From Qipengyuania citrea (GTDB lineage: Bacteria; Pseudomonadota; Alphaproteobacteria; Sphingomonadales; Sphingomonadaceae): a stretch of DNA of 64,000 bases. Positions within the stretch are counted from its first letter, which is position 1. Each line of letters starts with the position of its first letter. The stretch spans positions 2,356,001 through 2,420,000 of the forward strand of contig NZ_JALJZT010000002.1 in the NCBI RefSeq assembly GCF_024171405.1. Reading direction: 5' to 3'. Shown here one piece after another: positions 1-8,580 of this stretch. Below the pieces are notes generated by a model, which did no database searches, was not told the origin of the DNA, and worked only from the letters and a program-made list of their open reading frames with translations. Made by a program: the position numbers and the translations under genes.

Positions 1-402
1 AAGTTCGATACGCTCGCCGCCGTCGAGGCGGATGATGAGCAGGACCGCGAACAACGGCGCGTCGGAGCCGTCTTCTACGATCAGCTGCATCTGCGCCAGA
101 TCGGTGGTGCTCGGAACCGGCAGGTATAGGGGATGGGAATGCCACTCGCCCAGATAGTTGAAGCGCGCATAGTCGGCGCCGGTTCGGCGGAAGAAGCTCC
201 GCATGAAGCGACGATGTTTCTTGGGATGGCGAACGAAGCAGCTCTCGGTTCCGCCCGAACGCTGAACCGACAGATCGACCACGCGGAATTCTTCGTCTGC
301 GACGTGCTCGCCCACAAGCACACCGCCAATTTCACGGGTGCCGGCGCGCGACAGCGCTTTTTCGAACTTCGCGATGAGATCAGGCGGCAGCGTTACGATC
401 AT
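1..402 (-). CDS. JAB/JAMM metalloprotease (Cap3-like), 3' end beyond window
   Basis: The first 134 residues are visible; the C-terminus lies left of base 1. The JAMM zinc signature is complete: a glutamate in EIGGVLVG near residue 24, then WHSHPLYLPVPSTTD near residues 89-103, which fits H-x-H-x7-S-x2-D. JAB proteases of this kind remove ubiquitin-like conjugates; in type II CBASS the equivalent (Cap3) reverses what Cap2 makes. The ATG at 402-400 lies inside the end of the E2-E1 gene (23-base overlap), so the two are translationally coupled. Function as a deconjugase for the neighbouring cyclase is inferred from this context. Confidence is high for the domain, moderate for the role. Confidence 0.88.
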   Translation of the reverse strand, partial: MIVTLPPDLIAKFEKALSRAGTREIGGVLVGEHVADEEFRVVDLSVQRSGGTESCFVRHPKKHRRFMRSFFRRTGADYARFNYLGEWHSHPLYLPVPSTTDLAQMQLIVEDGSDAPLFAVLLIIRLDGGERIEL

Positions 403-2083
403 GACGTTCCTTGATCAGGCGCTGCACGGTGGCCAAGCCGTTTGGATCCATTGCCGGCGTGACTTCCGGCTCCGGTTGGCCGAGGTCTACCGGAAAGGTG
501 TGGAACGGCTGTAAGAAGAGCCATTCCGCCTTCAGCCCGAGTAGATAGGCAGAGACGGGAAAAGCCGACTCGCCAGGCGACAGGAGTGTGTCGATAGCGA
601 ATCGCGTGGCGTGCGCTGCGATCACGGCAACGTCGGCATCATCGGCGATCATCGGGCCACTCAAAGCGTCGATCCCGTACCCCGCGGTTGCACGCGGCGC
701 GACGACGTTCTTCTCCAAGCACACCGCTTCGATCCGCGCTCGCGCGATCTGCGGCGCAGGATCGAGACCGGGCCGCGACCGGGCGATCATTCCGCCGAAC
801 CCGCCACCATAAATCTCCAGCCACAGGAGCGGCTTCCGGGCTGCGGCGACAACCGACCCGAGCAAGTTAAACACGCGCGCATTGGCGGTCGCGTCGATGA
901 TCAGGTCACAGGTCTGCAAAAGCGCCAGCACGCCGTCGATACTGCCGCTGCTCTCCTGTCCGGCGAGCTGCTGACGGCGCACGGTGCACTTGGCGGCCGG
1001 CACGATCATCTCGATCCGGCGCTTCAGCCCCTCAGCCTTGTGATCGCCGACCGCGTCCCAGTCGAGATCGTGCCGAACAAGATTTTCGGGAAGCATCACA
1101 TCGTCATCGACAAACAGGAAATTGCCGACGCCGCTGCGGGCCAGGCTGGTCGCGATCTTGCCGCCAGCCGAGCCGCACCCGACAAGACCCACGGTCATGG
1201 TCCCAAGGGCCGCGCGAGATGGCTCCATGCGAACGCCGCCGCCCTCGGGAAGGCATTTAAATTCTGTGACGGTGTCGGCCCCGTCCTTCACCCAGAACAG
1301 ACGGGCGACGCCATCTGCGTGCACCAGGCACATATCCAGCACGTCGGAGACATAGCCCTCGGGATAGCTGCAGCCCGCTTCGGCAAGAGCCTTCTTTAAC
1401 CCAGAAGCAGTTCCCAGCGCAGGAATCGGCATTCCGGCTGGTAGAATGGCGACATGCCCCTTCAGGGTCAGGCTAGATGCCTTCAGGGCTTCCGGGACCG
1501 TCGGGTCACGCCAAACAGGGTCCTCATCGCCGACTGTCAGCGGGATCACTACGTGCGTCGTCGAGCGCATGAAGAAGTCCATCGGCAGCAGTTGCGGGCC
1601 TGGCGTTGCATCGAGCTTGCTCGCAAGCGCCCGGGTCAGGACAAAGCCCACGGCCGAGGCGCGCAGTTGCTGACCCAGGCTTTCGACGTGGCGCGATGGC
1701 AGGACCGGATGCGCTTCGACATCATTCGGCGTTTCACCGTGCAAAAGCCGGTAAGCGCTCTCGACCATCTGGGCACCCGTGATGTCGGGCGTCCAATTGT
1801 CCGGGCCCCATTCGAGACATAGTTCGCCGCGTCCCCATTGGTGCTCCGACCATCGTTCGGGAGATTGGGGAAGAACCGAGATCGGGGTGTAAGGAAATGT
1901 CTGCGGATATGTCAGCCGGATCGGATAGCGCTTCGGGCCGATCTCGATCTCGGCATCGAAGCAGAGCCGGACCTGATCGTCGAAATAGATGCTGGCGACG
2001 GTGAACCAAGCCTCACGCCTCTCAAGGTCGGCAAGGGCTGCCTGTTCGGATGCCAGGCGGCCCAGATCACGCATATACCACAT
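380..2083 (-). CDS. E2-E1 (ThiF) ubiquitin-transfer fusion protein, Cap2-like
   Basis: 567 residues. The N-terminal ~120 residues look like an E2 domain: a YPQTFPYTP segment (59-67), then a candidate catalytic cysteine C89 in GELCLEW, followed by W-x-P. The C-terminal half is an E1/ThiF adenylation domain with VGLVGCGSAGG (298-308), the acidic VDDD after strand 2 and a downstream ENLVRH. This architecture is that of CBASS Cap2, which joins a CD-NTase C-terminus to target proteins. Here the upstream gene is instead a class III cyclase, whose stop shares one base with this start (TGATG). A second ATG three codons in (M4) is possible. The E1 transfer cysteine cannot be assigned by eye. Confidence 0.88.
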   Translation of the reverse strand: MWYMRDLGRLASEQAALADLERREAWFTVASIYFDDQVRLCFDAEIEIGPKRYPIRLTYPQTFPYTPISVLPQSPERWSEHQWGRGELCLEWGPDNWTPDITGAQMVESAYRLLHGETPNDVEAHPVLPSRHVESLGQQLRASAVGFVLTRALASKLDATPGPQLLPMDFFMRSTTHVVIPLTVGDEDPVWRDPTVPEALKASSLTLKGHVAILPAGMPIPALGTASGLKKALAEAGCSYPEGYVSDVLDMCLVHADGVARLFWVKDGADTVTEFKCLPEGGGVRMEPSRAALGTMTVGLVGCGSAGGKIATSLARSGVGNFLFVDDDVMLPENLVRHDLDWDAVGDHKAEGLKRRIEMIVPAAKCTVRRQQLAGQESSGSIDGVLALLQTCDLIIDATANARVFNLLGSVVAAARKPLLWLEIYGGGFGGMIARSRPGLDPAPQIARARIEAVCLEKNVVAPRATAGYGIDALSGPMIADDADVAVIAAHATRFAIDTLLSPGESAFPVSAYLLGLKAEWLFLQPFHTFPVDLGQPEPEVTPAMDPNGLATVQRLIKERHDRNAAA

Positions 2084-3663
2084 CAGGCGAAGCCTGCTGG
2101 CTTGGTCGGCGTGGCATCGCGATTCGGAAAGCGGAATGCGCTCGGCGCTGCAGCGGCCGGCGCGGCAATGATCGGCTCCAGAAGCGTCATCGCCATCGCG
2201 GCCTTCGCGACCTTGGCGGCCGCAGCCGTCGTATCCCCTTCGTCGGCGAGTTCCTCAAGCGCCACGTCATAGGTCAGGCCTGAGCGCTTCCGGCTGGATC
2301 CGAAAATCTTCTGTCCAGCGTTGGAACACCATCCATACGCGACCGCCCCGACCGCGGTCTCATCCCCGGCGCATCGACGCTGTTCGTGCTCCGAAGCCAG
2401 GATGGCTCGCCCCGTCGCGCAGCGGATCATCGACCCCTTCATGCCCAGGCGCGTCAGTGCGACGGGGCCGGCATCAAATCCGATTGCGATCCCGAGACCG
2501 GCAACGTCGACGCCCTCGTCCTCAAGCAACTCCAAAGCGCGGACGAAGCCGCTGCGCAGTCCGCCCGCGCACAGGATTGCGGTGCTCGCGCTTGCTTCGG
2601 TGTCGGCAGTCTGCGCGGTGCCTTCACCGATGACGCCGTGGACACAGTCGCCGATAAACCGGATTTTCCGCCCGCCGAAATCTTCGGTGAGCACGGCGTC
2701 GAGTTCAGCGCGCAGCACATGCAGTGCTCGCACGACGTCCATTGCATCATCGTCGTCGTCGATATGGTTGGCAACATAAGCGGTGAAGCCGTCGATGTCC
2801 GCATAAACCGAGATCGCGTCGTTGCGGCGCGAATTGCCAGGCGTCAGCACCTCCAGATCGAGATCGGCGAACGGCGGGGTATGCCCGCTAAACGAAAACT
2901 TGCCGATCGGATTGGCTTCGAGGTCCTTTTTCCAATCCCGGACGATACCATCCGCGGTCACGGCGAGCGCCGCTTCTTCCTGGCTATCGCCCACCTCGGC
3001 TGGGGTCAGCGCGCTGATATCTTCGTCATCCACCGCATCCAAGTCGATGGCGCCGCGCGCTTCGTTGGACAGATAGATGCCGGTGTTGGTTCCGCCCCCG
3101 GCGCGCTTGGCGGCATGGTTTGCCGGTACGCCCAGGAAGAGCGGCTCGGAACTGCCACGCCGGCCGTTCCGAACCGCCAGGGCCAGGCCTGTGTCAATGC
3201 CGACCCTGACCTTTGCCGATGGAATTTTGTCGTCACCATCCTCGCCGGTCTTTGCCAGGACATCCATAATCAGCTGGCCGATCGCCACCGCCTTGTGCAC
3301 GCGCGCGGCTTCGTCGCCATACGGCTTGGCGACCACCAGATGCAGCCGTTGATTGTGAAAATCGACCTGAATCGCATCCACCCCGGCGATGATCCGGTAG
3401 ACGGCGCGATAATGAAGGTTGAGAAAGCGAAGGGTCCGCTTGTGGCACGTCTCGCCCTCGACCTCGGTCGACTGCAGCATCTCGCCCAAGTTGAGAATGT
3501 CCGCATAAACATGGACGCCGTCGACGCGATACGCCTTGTTCCGCGCGAGCCCATGCAGGTCGGTATCGCGCACATAGTCCTTGATCTCGACCGTCTCGAC
3601 CTCCTTCAAGCGGGTTGCCACCCGTTTGTCGGTTGTCTCGCTCTTCCACACCTTCTTTGCCAT
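2083..3663 (-). CDS. Tandem class III nucleotide cyclase-domain protein
   Basis: 526 residues from the chosen ATG (MAKKVWK), which has AGGGA ten bases upstream. Two cyclase homology domains are visible. Domain 1 (about 48-200) has VYADI with D55, but the position of the second metal aspartate reads FHNQ (102-105), so it looks degenerate. Domain 2 (about 283-445) has VYADI (D289) and FIGDC (D339), both metal ligands intact. The last ~35 residues are Ala/Pro-rich and end in AGFA, suited to being a conjugation tail for the adjacent E2-E1. An upstream ATG at 3735 would put an operator-like dyad inside the gene, so I reject it. The nucleotide product cannot be read from sequence. It is not a CD-NTase and is larger than PycC. 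Confidence 0.8.
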   Translation of the reverse strand: MAKKVWKSETTDKRVATRLKEVETVEIKDYVRDTDLHGLARNKAYRVDGVHVYADILNLGEMLQSTEVEGETCHKRTLRFLNLHYRAVYRIIAGVDAIQVDFHNQRLHLVVAKPYGDEAARVHKAVAIGQLIMDVLAKTGEDGDDKIPSAKVRVGIDTGLALAVRNGRRGSSEPLFLGVPANHAAKRAGGGTNTGIYLSNEARGAIDLDAVDDEDISALTPAEVGDSQEEAALAVTADGIVRDWKKDLEANPIGKFSFSGHTPPFADLDLEVLTPGNSRRNDAISVYADIDGFTAYVANHIDDDDDAMDVVRALHVLRAELDAVLTEDFGGRKIRFIGDCVHGVIGEGTAQTADTEASASTAILCAGGLRSGFVRALELLEDEGVDVAGLGIAIGFDAGPVALTRLGMKGSMIRCATGRAILASEHEQRRCAGDETAVGAVAYGWCSNAGQKIFGSSRKRSGLTYDVALEELADEGDTTAAAAKVAKAAMAMTLLEPIIAAPAAAAPSAFRFPNRDATPTKPAGFA

Positions 3664-3700
3664 GATATTGAAATCCCTGTTCATTTTCCGCTTAGGGCGA

Positions 3701-3768
3701 TTTGCCAGCAGATTTGTTGGCAAGCCATAAACCATGTTTTTCCGTTTGCCAACAGAATTGATGGCAGC
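3701..3768. promoter_or_regulatory. Two near-identical dyad operators between the cyclase operon and the ATPase gene
   Basis: Site 1 (3701-3724) and site 2 (3745-3768) share about 19 of 24 bases. Each has a TTGCCA left arm and a TGGCA right arm separated by 10 bases. Their centres are 44 bp apart, about four helical turns, so a repressor bound to both could lie on one DNA face. They sit between the two divergent starts (3663 minus, 3810 plus). No regulator gene is coded immediately beside them, so the binding protein is unknown. Confidence 0.65.
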
Positions 3769-3809
3769 TAGGGGTGCTCACTGGTGCAGGTCATGGAGCG
3801 ACGCTGACG

Positions 3810-6800
3810 ATGGCGTATAAATTCAATCCGGCCTTTCAGTCCGATGATGAGGCCGTATCGAATTTCATCGTTCGACAACCCGAGCTTGCAGAGACGCTCA
3901 CGATCCTGCGCGGGGAGACGGCGGCGCCGCGGGTCATTCTGGTCGCACCGCGAGGTGCTGGGAAAACCACCTTGTGTCGGCGCGTGCTGGCTGAAATCAG
4001 GACCGATGAAACGCTGCACGCATTGTGGCAGCCGATTTTCCTTGGCGAAGAAAGCTATACGGTCACCACGCCAGGGGAATTTTTCCTCGAATGTCTGTTC
4101 TATCTCGCCGATGATGCCGGCGATGCGAACCTCAAGGCCCGGCACCGCGAAGCGGTGACGATCGCCGACGAAACAATCCTGCTGCAGCGCTGCCTGGAGA
4201 TCTTGCGCGAAGTGGCGGCAGCCGCTGGCAAGCGGCTTCTTGTGGTCGTCGAGAACTTCCACATGCTGCTGAACGATCAGATCGGCAGCGACCGCTCAAT
4301 CCTTCTGACCGCCTTGGCCGACGATTCGCTCTTCGGCGTACTCGCAACTTCCGTGGCGCAATCGACCGACGAGTGTTCGGGGCGCCCCCTCGACGGCTAT
4401 CGCATCCTGCCGCTCCGGCCACTGACGCTTGAGGAATGCCATGCGCTATGGGCCTCCCTCACCACGCACGACGTGCCGCGTGCCCGCATCCGACCGTTGC
4501 AGATTCTGACCGGCGGCAGCCCGCGACTAATTCATATTCTTGCGGATTTTATGCGCATGCCTTCGCTTGGCGATCTCATGGAAAACCTTAACCAGCTGAT
4601 CGATCAGAACACCGAATATTTCAAAAGCCAGCTCGACATGCTTCCAGCAGTCGAGCGGAAGGTGTTCGCCGCGCTGCTCGACGCATGGGATCCGAGCACC
4701 GCAAAGCAGATCGCGGCGGCAGCGCGGGTCAATGTCAACACGGCCTCCGCTATGCTTGGCCGGTTGAGCGACCGCGGTTCGGTGATCAAGGAGCAAGGTC
4801 GCGGACGATCGGCGCTATATTACGCCGCTGAGCGGCTGTTCAATATCTACTACCTGATGAGGCGACGCAGCCATCCTTCGAGCCGGGTCCGCGCACTTGT
4901 CGCTTTCATGACCGAATATTACGATCGTGACGAACTGGTCGCGACAACAGCCAAACTCGTCGATGAAGCCTGCCGATTTGAGCCCACCAAGCGTGCCGAC
5001 TATCATTGGGCCTTCGACGCCATTTTGATGGGGCAGCCCGAAACGGTCCGCGCACGTATCCTCGCGCAAACGCCCGCTGATTTCCTCCAGTCGCTGCGTC
5101 AGGACGGTTTGCCGGCGGAAGTCGCGCCAAGCTTGATCGAAGCGGAATTCGACGAAAGCGACGGCGATGCCGCTGTCGACAGACTTCTTCGCGAGGCACA
5201 CGATGCGCTCGAGAGCGACGATACCGACCGGGCGAAGGCTTTGCTCGCTGATGCCGCCGCTATCTCCCCATCAAACCCGATGCCATTCATACAGTTGGCG
5301 TTCACGCATCTTCAACTCCACGAACATGAGGAATCCGTTCTGGCGGCCGAGCGCGCCGTGGAGCAAGAACCGGACAATCCCGGCACACATTCGATGTACG
5401 GGCTGATGCTGTCGTTCGCCGACCAGACCGAGAAAGCCGAGGCGGCATTCAATCGCGCGTTGGAAATCGACCCCGGCTGCGCGCCGGCGATCCTTCATCT
5501 GGCGCGTTTGCGCGATCGGAATGATGATGAAGATGGTGCGCTCTATTTGTATCGCAGGGCGGCTGCGCTCGGCGAGTTGACAGATGACGCGACCGCGCAC
5601 TTTGCCAGAATCCTGATGCGTCAGGACAAGGAGGATGAAGCCGAGGCAGCGCTTCGTCAGGCGCTCGAGGATCATTCTGATCGTTCCGAAGCCAGGCACC
5701 TCTTGGCCAGCTTGCTGAGCGGAACCGGTCGTGCGCCAGAGGCGATAATGCTGCTCCGGGATGTGGCCGAGCACGGCGACGATTGGATGGCCTGGGCCGA
5801 TCTCGGCGCCTTTCTCTCAGCCGAGGGAGAATTTGCCGAGGCCCGCGCTGCACTAGATCGGAGCATTGCGACCGGCGCCGATAGCCCTGTGATCTACCGG
5901 ATGCTGGCCACTGCCATGCGCAATTTGGGCGAACCTTTCGAAGCGATTGCCAAGTTAGTCGACGCCATGCTGGAAAAGCATGCCGACGATGCCTGGGCAT
6001 GGATTGCGGCCGGAGATATTTATAGCGCGAGCCGTCAGCGAGATCGCGCCGAGAAGGCCTATCGCCACGCCACGACACTCGAGGAGGGCGAGCCGGCCTG
6101 GGTCAGGCTGGCGCGCCTGCTGATGGAGAAATCCGCTTCGGATGCCGAGGCGGAGTCGGCACTGCGGAAGGCCGTCGAGGCAGTTCTTGAAAGCGGTGCA
6201 TGCGGTCCGATGCGCGAAGTTGCCGAGCTACTCGTCCATCATGGCGACGATGACGACGCGCTCGAATTGCTGAACGAGGCACTTGCCGCAAATGAAGACT
6301 GCTATTGCAGCCTTGTACTTCAGGGGGACATCGCGGCCCGTCGGCATAACGAGGATGGTGCGCGCGAACATTTCGAAGCCGCCCTAGCCCTGAATGACAT
6401 TGGCGTATCGGCGCTGACGGGACTCGCTCGTATCTCTGCGCCTTCCGAAGCGCAGGCATTGATTGGCCGGGCGATGGAGGCTGACCCCGACAATCCCAAA
6501 TGCCTTTTGGCGCGTGCACAGTTGACCGATCGCGAACTGCAGTTCCGGATCGAGGACGGCTCCGAAGCGCTCAAACGCGACCCGGATCTGACCGAGGCAC
6601 GGCTATTTCTCGCGCCGCTCGAAGCCAAGCGTGGCGATATCCAGGCGGCGATCGCCCATCTCGGTGCCGCACTGCCGGAATTGGAGACGCGCCGTGAGCT
6701 CATCCCGAGCTTTGTCGACACAAGCCTGGAGCTTGCCCGTGTTGGCCTTAGTAATGAGTTGAGCGCACTGCTCGACTCCGAAGAAGGCCGGACAGTGGAG

Positions 6801-6911
6801 CCGCTCTCGATAGCGTTGAAGCTGGACCGAGGAGAATCGCCAGCTGTTGCCAAGGAAATTCGGGAGGTTGCGCTTGATATTCTGGATCAGCTTCACGCCA
6901 ACGAACGATAG
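3810..6911 (+). CDS. P-loop ATPase with winged-helix and C-terminal TPR repeats
   Basis: 1033 residues from ATG 3810 (GGAG 11 bases upstream); an in-frame GTG at 3774 is possible but poorly preceded and would overlap the operators. Walker A is APRGAGKTT (46-54), the Walker B-like strand reads LLVVVEN, and ILTGGSPR is an ORC/archaeal ATPase-2 style sensor region. A winged helix follows (about residues 280-350, ending in RLFNIYYLMRRR). The remaining ~550 residues are TPR-like helical repeats (for example FADQTEKAEAAFNRALEIDP). Such STAND/ATPase-2-like proteins often act as sensors or effectors. It diverges from the cyclase operon across shared operators, so I infer it belongs to the same system. 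Its role could be sensing, regulation or effector action. Confidence 0.78.
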   Translation: MAYKFNPAFQSDDEAVSNFIVRQPELAETLTILRGETAAPRVILVAPRGAGKTTLCRRVLAEIRTDETLHALWQPIFLGEESYTVTTPGEFFLECLFYLADDAGDANLKARHREAVTIADETILLQRCLEILREVAAAAGKRLLVVVENFHMLLNDQIGSDRSILLTALADDSLFGVLATSVAQSTDECSGRPLDGYRILPLRPLTLEECHALWASLTTHDVPRARIRPLQILTGGSPRLIHILADFMRMPSLGDLMENLNQLIDQNTEYFKSQLDMLPAVERKVFAALLDAWDPSTAKQIAAAARVNVNTASAMLGRLSDRGSVIKEQGRGRSALYYAAERLFNIYYLMRRRSHPSSRVRALVAFMTEYYDRDELVATTAKLVDEACRFEPTKRADYHWAFDAILMGQPETVRARILAQTPADFLQSLRQDGLPAEVAPSLIEAEFDESDGDAAVDRLLREAHDALESDDTDRAKALLADAAAISPSNPMPFIQLAFTHLQLHEHEESVLAAERAVEQEPDNPGTHSMYGLMLSFADQTEKAEAAFNRALEIDPGCAPAILHLARLRDRNDDEDGALYLYRRAAALGELTDDATAHFARILMRQDKEDEAEAALRQALEDHSDRSEARHLLASLLSGTGRAPEAIMLLRDVAEHGDDWMAWADLGAFLSAEGEFAEARAALDRSIATGADSPVIYRMLATAMRNLGEPFEAIAKLVDAMLEKHADDAWAWIAAGDIYSASRQRDRAEKAYRHATTLEEGEPAWVRLARLLMEKSASDAEAESALRKAVEAVLESGACGPMREVAELLVHHGDDDDALELLNEALAANEDCYCSLVLQGDIAARRHNEDGAREHFEAALALNDIGVSALTGLARISAPSEAQALIGRAMEADPDNPKCLLARAQLTDRELQFRIEDGSEALKRDPDLTEARLFLAPLEAKRGDIQAAIAHLGAALPELETRRELIPSFVDTSLELARVGLSNELSALLDSEEGRTVEPLSIALKLDRGESPAVAKEIREVALDILDQLHANER

Positions 6912-6968
6912 CCGGCACCTTCGCTGAGAGGGTAATCGTCTGGTCGAAATAGGGTGCGTTGAACGCGG

Positions 6969-7676
6969 TTACGGCGTCCACTCGTAATTTGAGCGGTAGA
7001 CGTCTTCGTCAACGCCAGCGAACTTCATGCTTCGCTTTTCCCACATATTCACCCCTTTGCTCAGCTTCGCTTCGTCCAACATTGCGTCATACACCGCGGC
7101 CGAGATGAAGGTGCAGTAGGGATATTCCCGATTATCGGAGAGCTTCGCCGCAAAGCTTGGCGGGCGGCCAATCCAAATGAGATCGTTGTTATTGCGGATG
7201 CCCGCGCGAACCGCTCTGGAGATTCCGACATCGATGCCGCACGCTTGCCGGATCTTCACGTCATTATTCTTTACCGAGTTGAACCGGGCTGTCGCCTTTT
7301 TCTGAATCAGATTTTCAGTAGCCCACTGAATTTTCAGGGCGGCCTTCACTGCGTCCGTTCGCTTCCTATCGCCGATAAACACACCCATCACGCGATCGCC
7401 ATCGAAGCTTCGTATCTCACCTCCTTGCGCTCTGATGATGCGTACCGAGCAGTCCAGATAGGCGCGGATGATTTTCGCCGTTGTGTCCCATGGACAAACC
7501 TTTGCGATGACGCCCGATCCCGCGAGATCGGCATAGAGGAACGCGGCATCCAGCTTCACGGCTCCGTTCGACAGGGCGATGTCGTCCGATGTCGGTATTT
7601 TCTTGCCCTCGCGTTCCTCGAACGCCGTTCCAAGGATGCCGTCGGCAGCATCCGTGAGATCGTCTTTCAATGCCAT
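6969..7676 (-). CDS. pycC: Pycsar pyrimidine cyclase PycC
   Basis: 235 residues with one class III cyclase domain. LYADLAGSG holds the first metal aspartate (D50), FDGDRVMGVF the second (D94), and GIDVGIS follows as the later core strand. Single-domain soluble cyclases of this size paired with a DUF5706 membrane protein are the Pycsar antiphage system; they make cUMP or cCMP on infection. The gene starts 4 bases after the stop of the effector gene (7681), forming a two-gene minus-strand operon. The choice between cUMP and cCMP cannot be made from the sequence by eye. The gene converges on the ATPase-TPR gene, ending 57 bases from it. Confidence 0.88.
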   Translation of the reverse strand: MALKDDLTDAADGILGTAFEEREGKKIPTSDDIALSNGAVKLDAAFLYADLAGSGVIAKVCPWDTTAKIIRAYLDCSVRIIRAQGGEIRSFDGDRVMGVFIGDRKRTDAVKAALKIQWATENLIQKKATARFNSVKNNDVKIRQACGIDVGISRAVRAGIRNNNDLIWIGRPPSFAAKLSDNREYPYCTFISAAVYDAMLDEAKLSKGVNMWEKRSMKFAGVDEDVYRSNYEWTP

Positions 7677-7680
7677 GTGA

Positions 7681-8184
7681 TTACCCGCGAATCATGGGTA
7701 TCCGGCTATGTTCGATTGCCGTCATCACCAGAAAGATCGCAAAAGGCAGGAAGGTCGCCAGCGTAATACGGATTGCGACAGCAATGGCCCGGTATTTCTC
7801 GCACAGAATGTGGGAATTGCGCCAGACTTGGCCAAGCATGTCAGCGCGATAGTCCGCCTCGCTAACCGCTTCGAACTCGTCCTTGAATTTGGTTTCCGTG
7901 CGGTCTTGGATTGCGGCGAAATAGATCAGGCTGCCCTGACCGCCCTCAAGATCAGGAAAGTTGCACCGATAGAGAAATGTGTATGACCCAACTAAGCCAA
8001 GGACCAGAAAAACAGCGGGAATGGCGATGTACCATTGTTTGAGATCGCCAGCTTGTACATTGAGCGCACTGACCGTCAGTACAGCAGAATTGACGGTGAA
8101 GAGCCCAGCGACCTTGGTGTCGACGCGGGGGAAAAAGTTCAAGACGCGCGTCAACTGTGCTTCAATGACGGTCAGATCTTTCAT
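7681..8184 (-). CDS. pycTM: Pycsar transmembrane effector PycTM (DUF5706-like)
   Basis: 167 residues from ATG 8184, which is preceded by a strong GGAGG; an upstream ORF extension lacks such a site. Predicted membrane helices lie near 26-43, 51-72 and 134-157, with a soluble segment of about 60 residues between helices 2 and 3. This is the layout of the DUF5706 Pycsar effector, which responds to cUMP/cCMP by damaging the inner membrane and halting the infected cell. It precedes pycC, so effector and cyclase are co-expressed. Family assignment rests on layout, size and partner gene and is fairly secure. Confidence 0.85.
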   Translation of the reverse strand: MKDLTVIEAQLTRVLNFFPRVDTKVAGLFTVNSAVLTVSALNVQAGDLKQWYIAIPAVFLVLGLVGSYTFLYRCNFPDLEGGQGSLIYFAAIQDRTETKFKDEFEAVSEADYRADMLGQVWRNSHILCEKYRAIAVAIRITLATFLPFAIFLVMTAIEHSRIPMIRG

Positions 8185-8580
8185 GCTACCCCTCCGATAG
8201 GAGACGGTATCAAGTTCCGTCGGCGTAGCAAAGCATGTTGTCTGCGCGACGCTTGGACGACGAGCGCGGATGAACAAACGACTGCTTTCGGGAGGATCGC
8301 AATTGGCCATGAGCTCCCGGGATGGACGCCAAAGCCAACGCGCCGTTTCGCTACCGGGAGTGTCCGCTAGTCCAATCGCGCTCCCGAAAGGAGGCTTTCC
8401 GGACTGTCGAACATTGCGGACAGATCGAGCCGACTGATCCTATGACCGCTTTGAGGCGATCGTCGGCAACTCTTTAATGACTGACGCGATAGCGCATAGC
8501 CGTTCTCCTTAAACGAGAGGGGAGGGAGCTTTGCTCTTCTGAACCGGGACAAGTTCGTTCCGGCGATCAGGAGACCTTCC
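8185..8580. other. Intergenic region between pycTM and ardC
   Basis: 396 bases between the divergent starts of pycTM and ardC. It must hold both promoters, but I cannot pick a convincing -35/-10 pair. At 8564-8575 is CGATCAGGAGAC, a 12-mer containing the ardC ribosome site; the same 12-mer occurs at the same distance before the gene at 10181. No open frame in it looks like a gene. Confidence 0.5.

Noticed and set aside
3664..3735. Longer start for the tandem cyclase at 3735
   Set aside because: It lacks a ribosome site, and it would place one of the two operator copies inside the coding region.
1..6911. Call as ordinary type II CBASS
   Set aside because: No CD-NTase (no nucleotidyltransferase GS motif with paired Asp) is present; the cyclase has the class III adenylate cyclase pattern.
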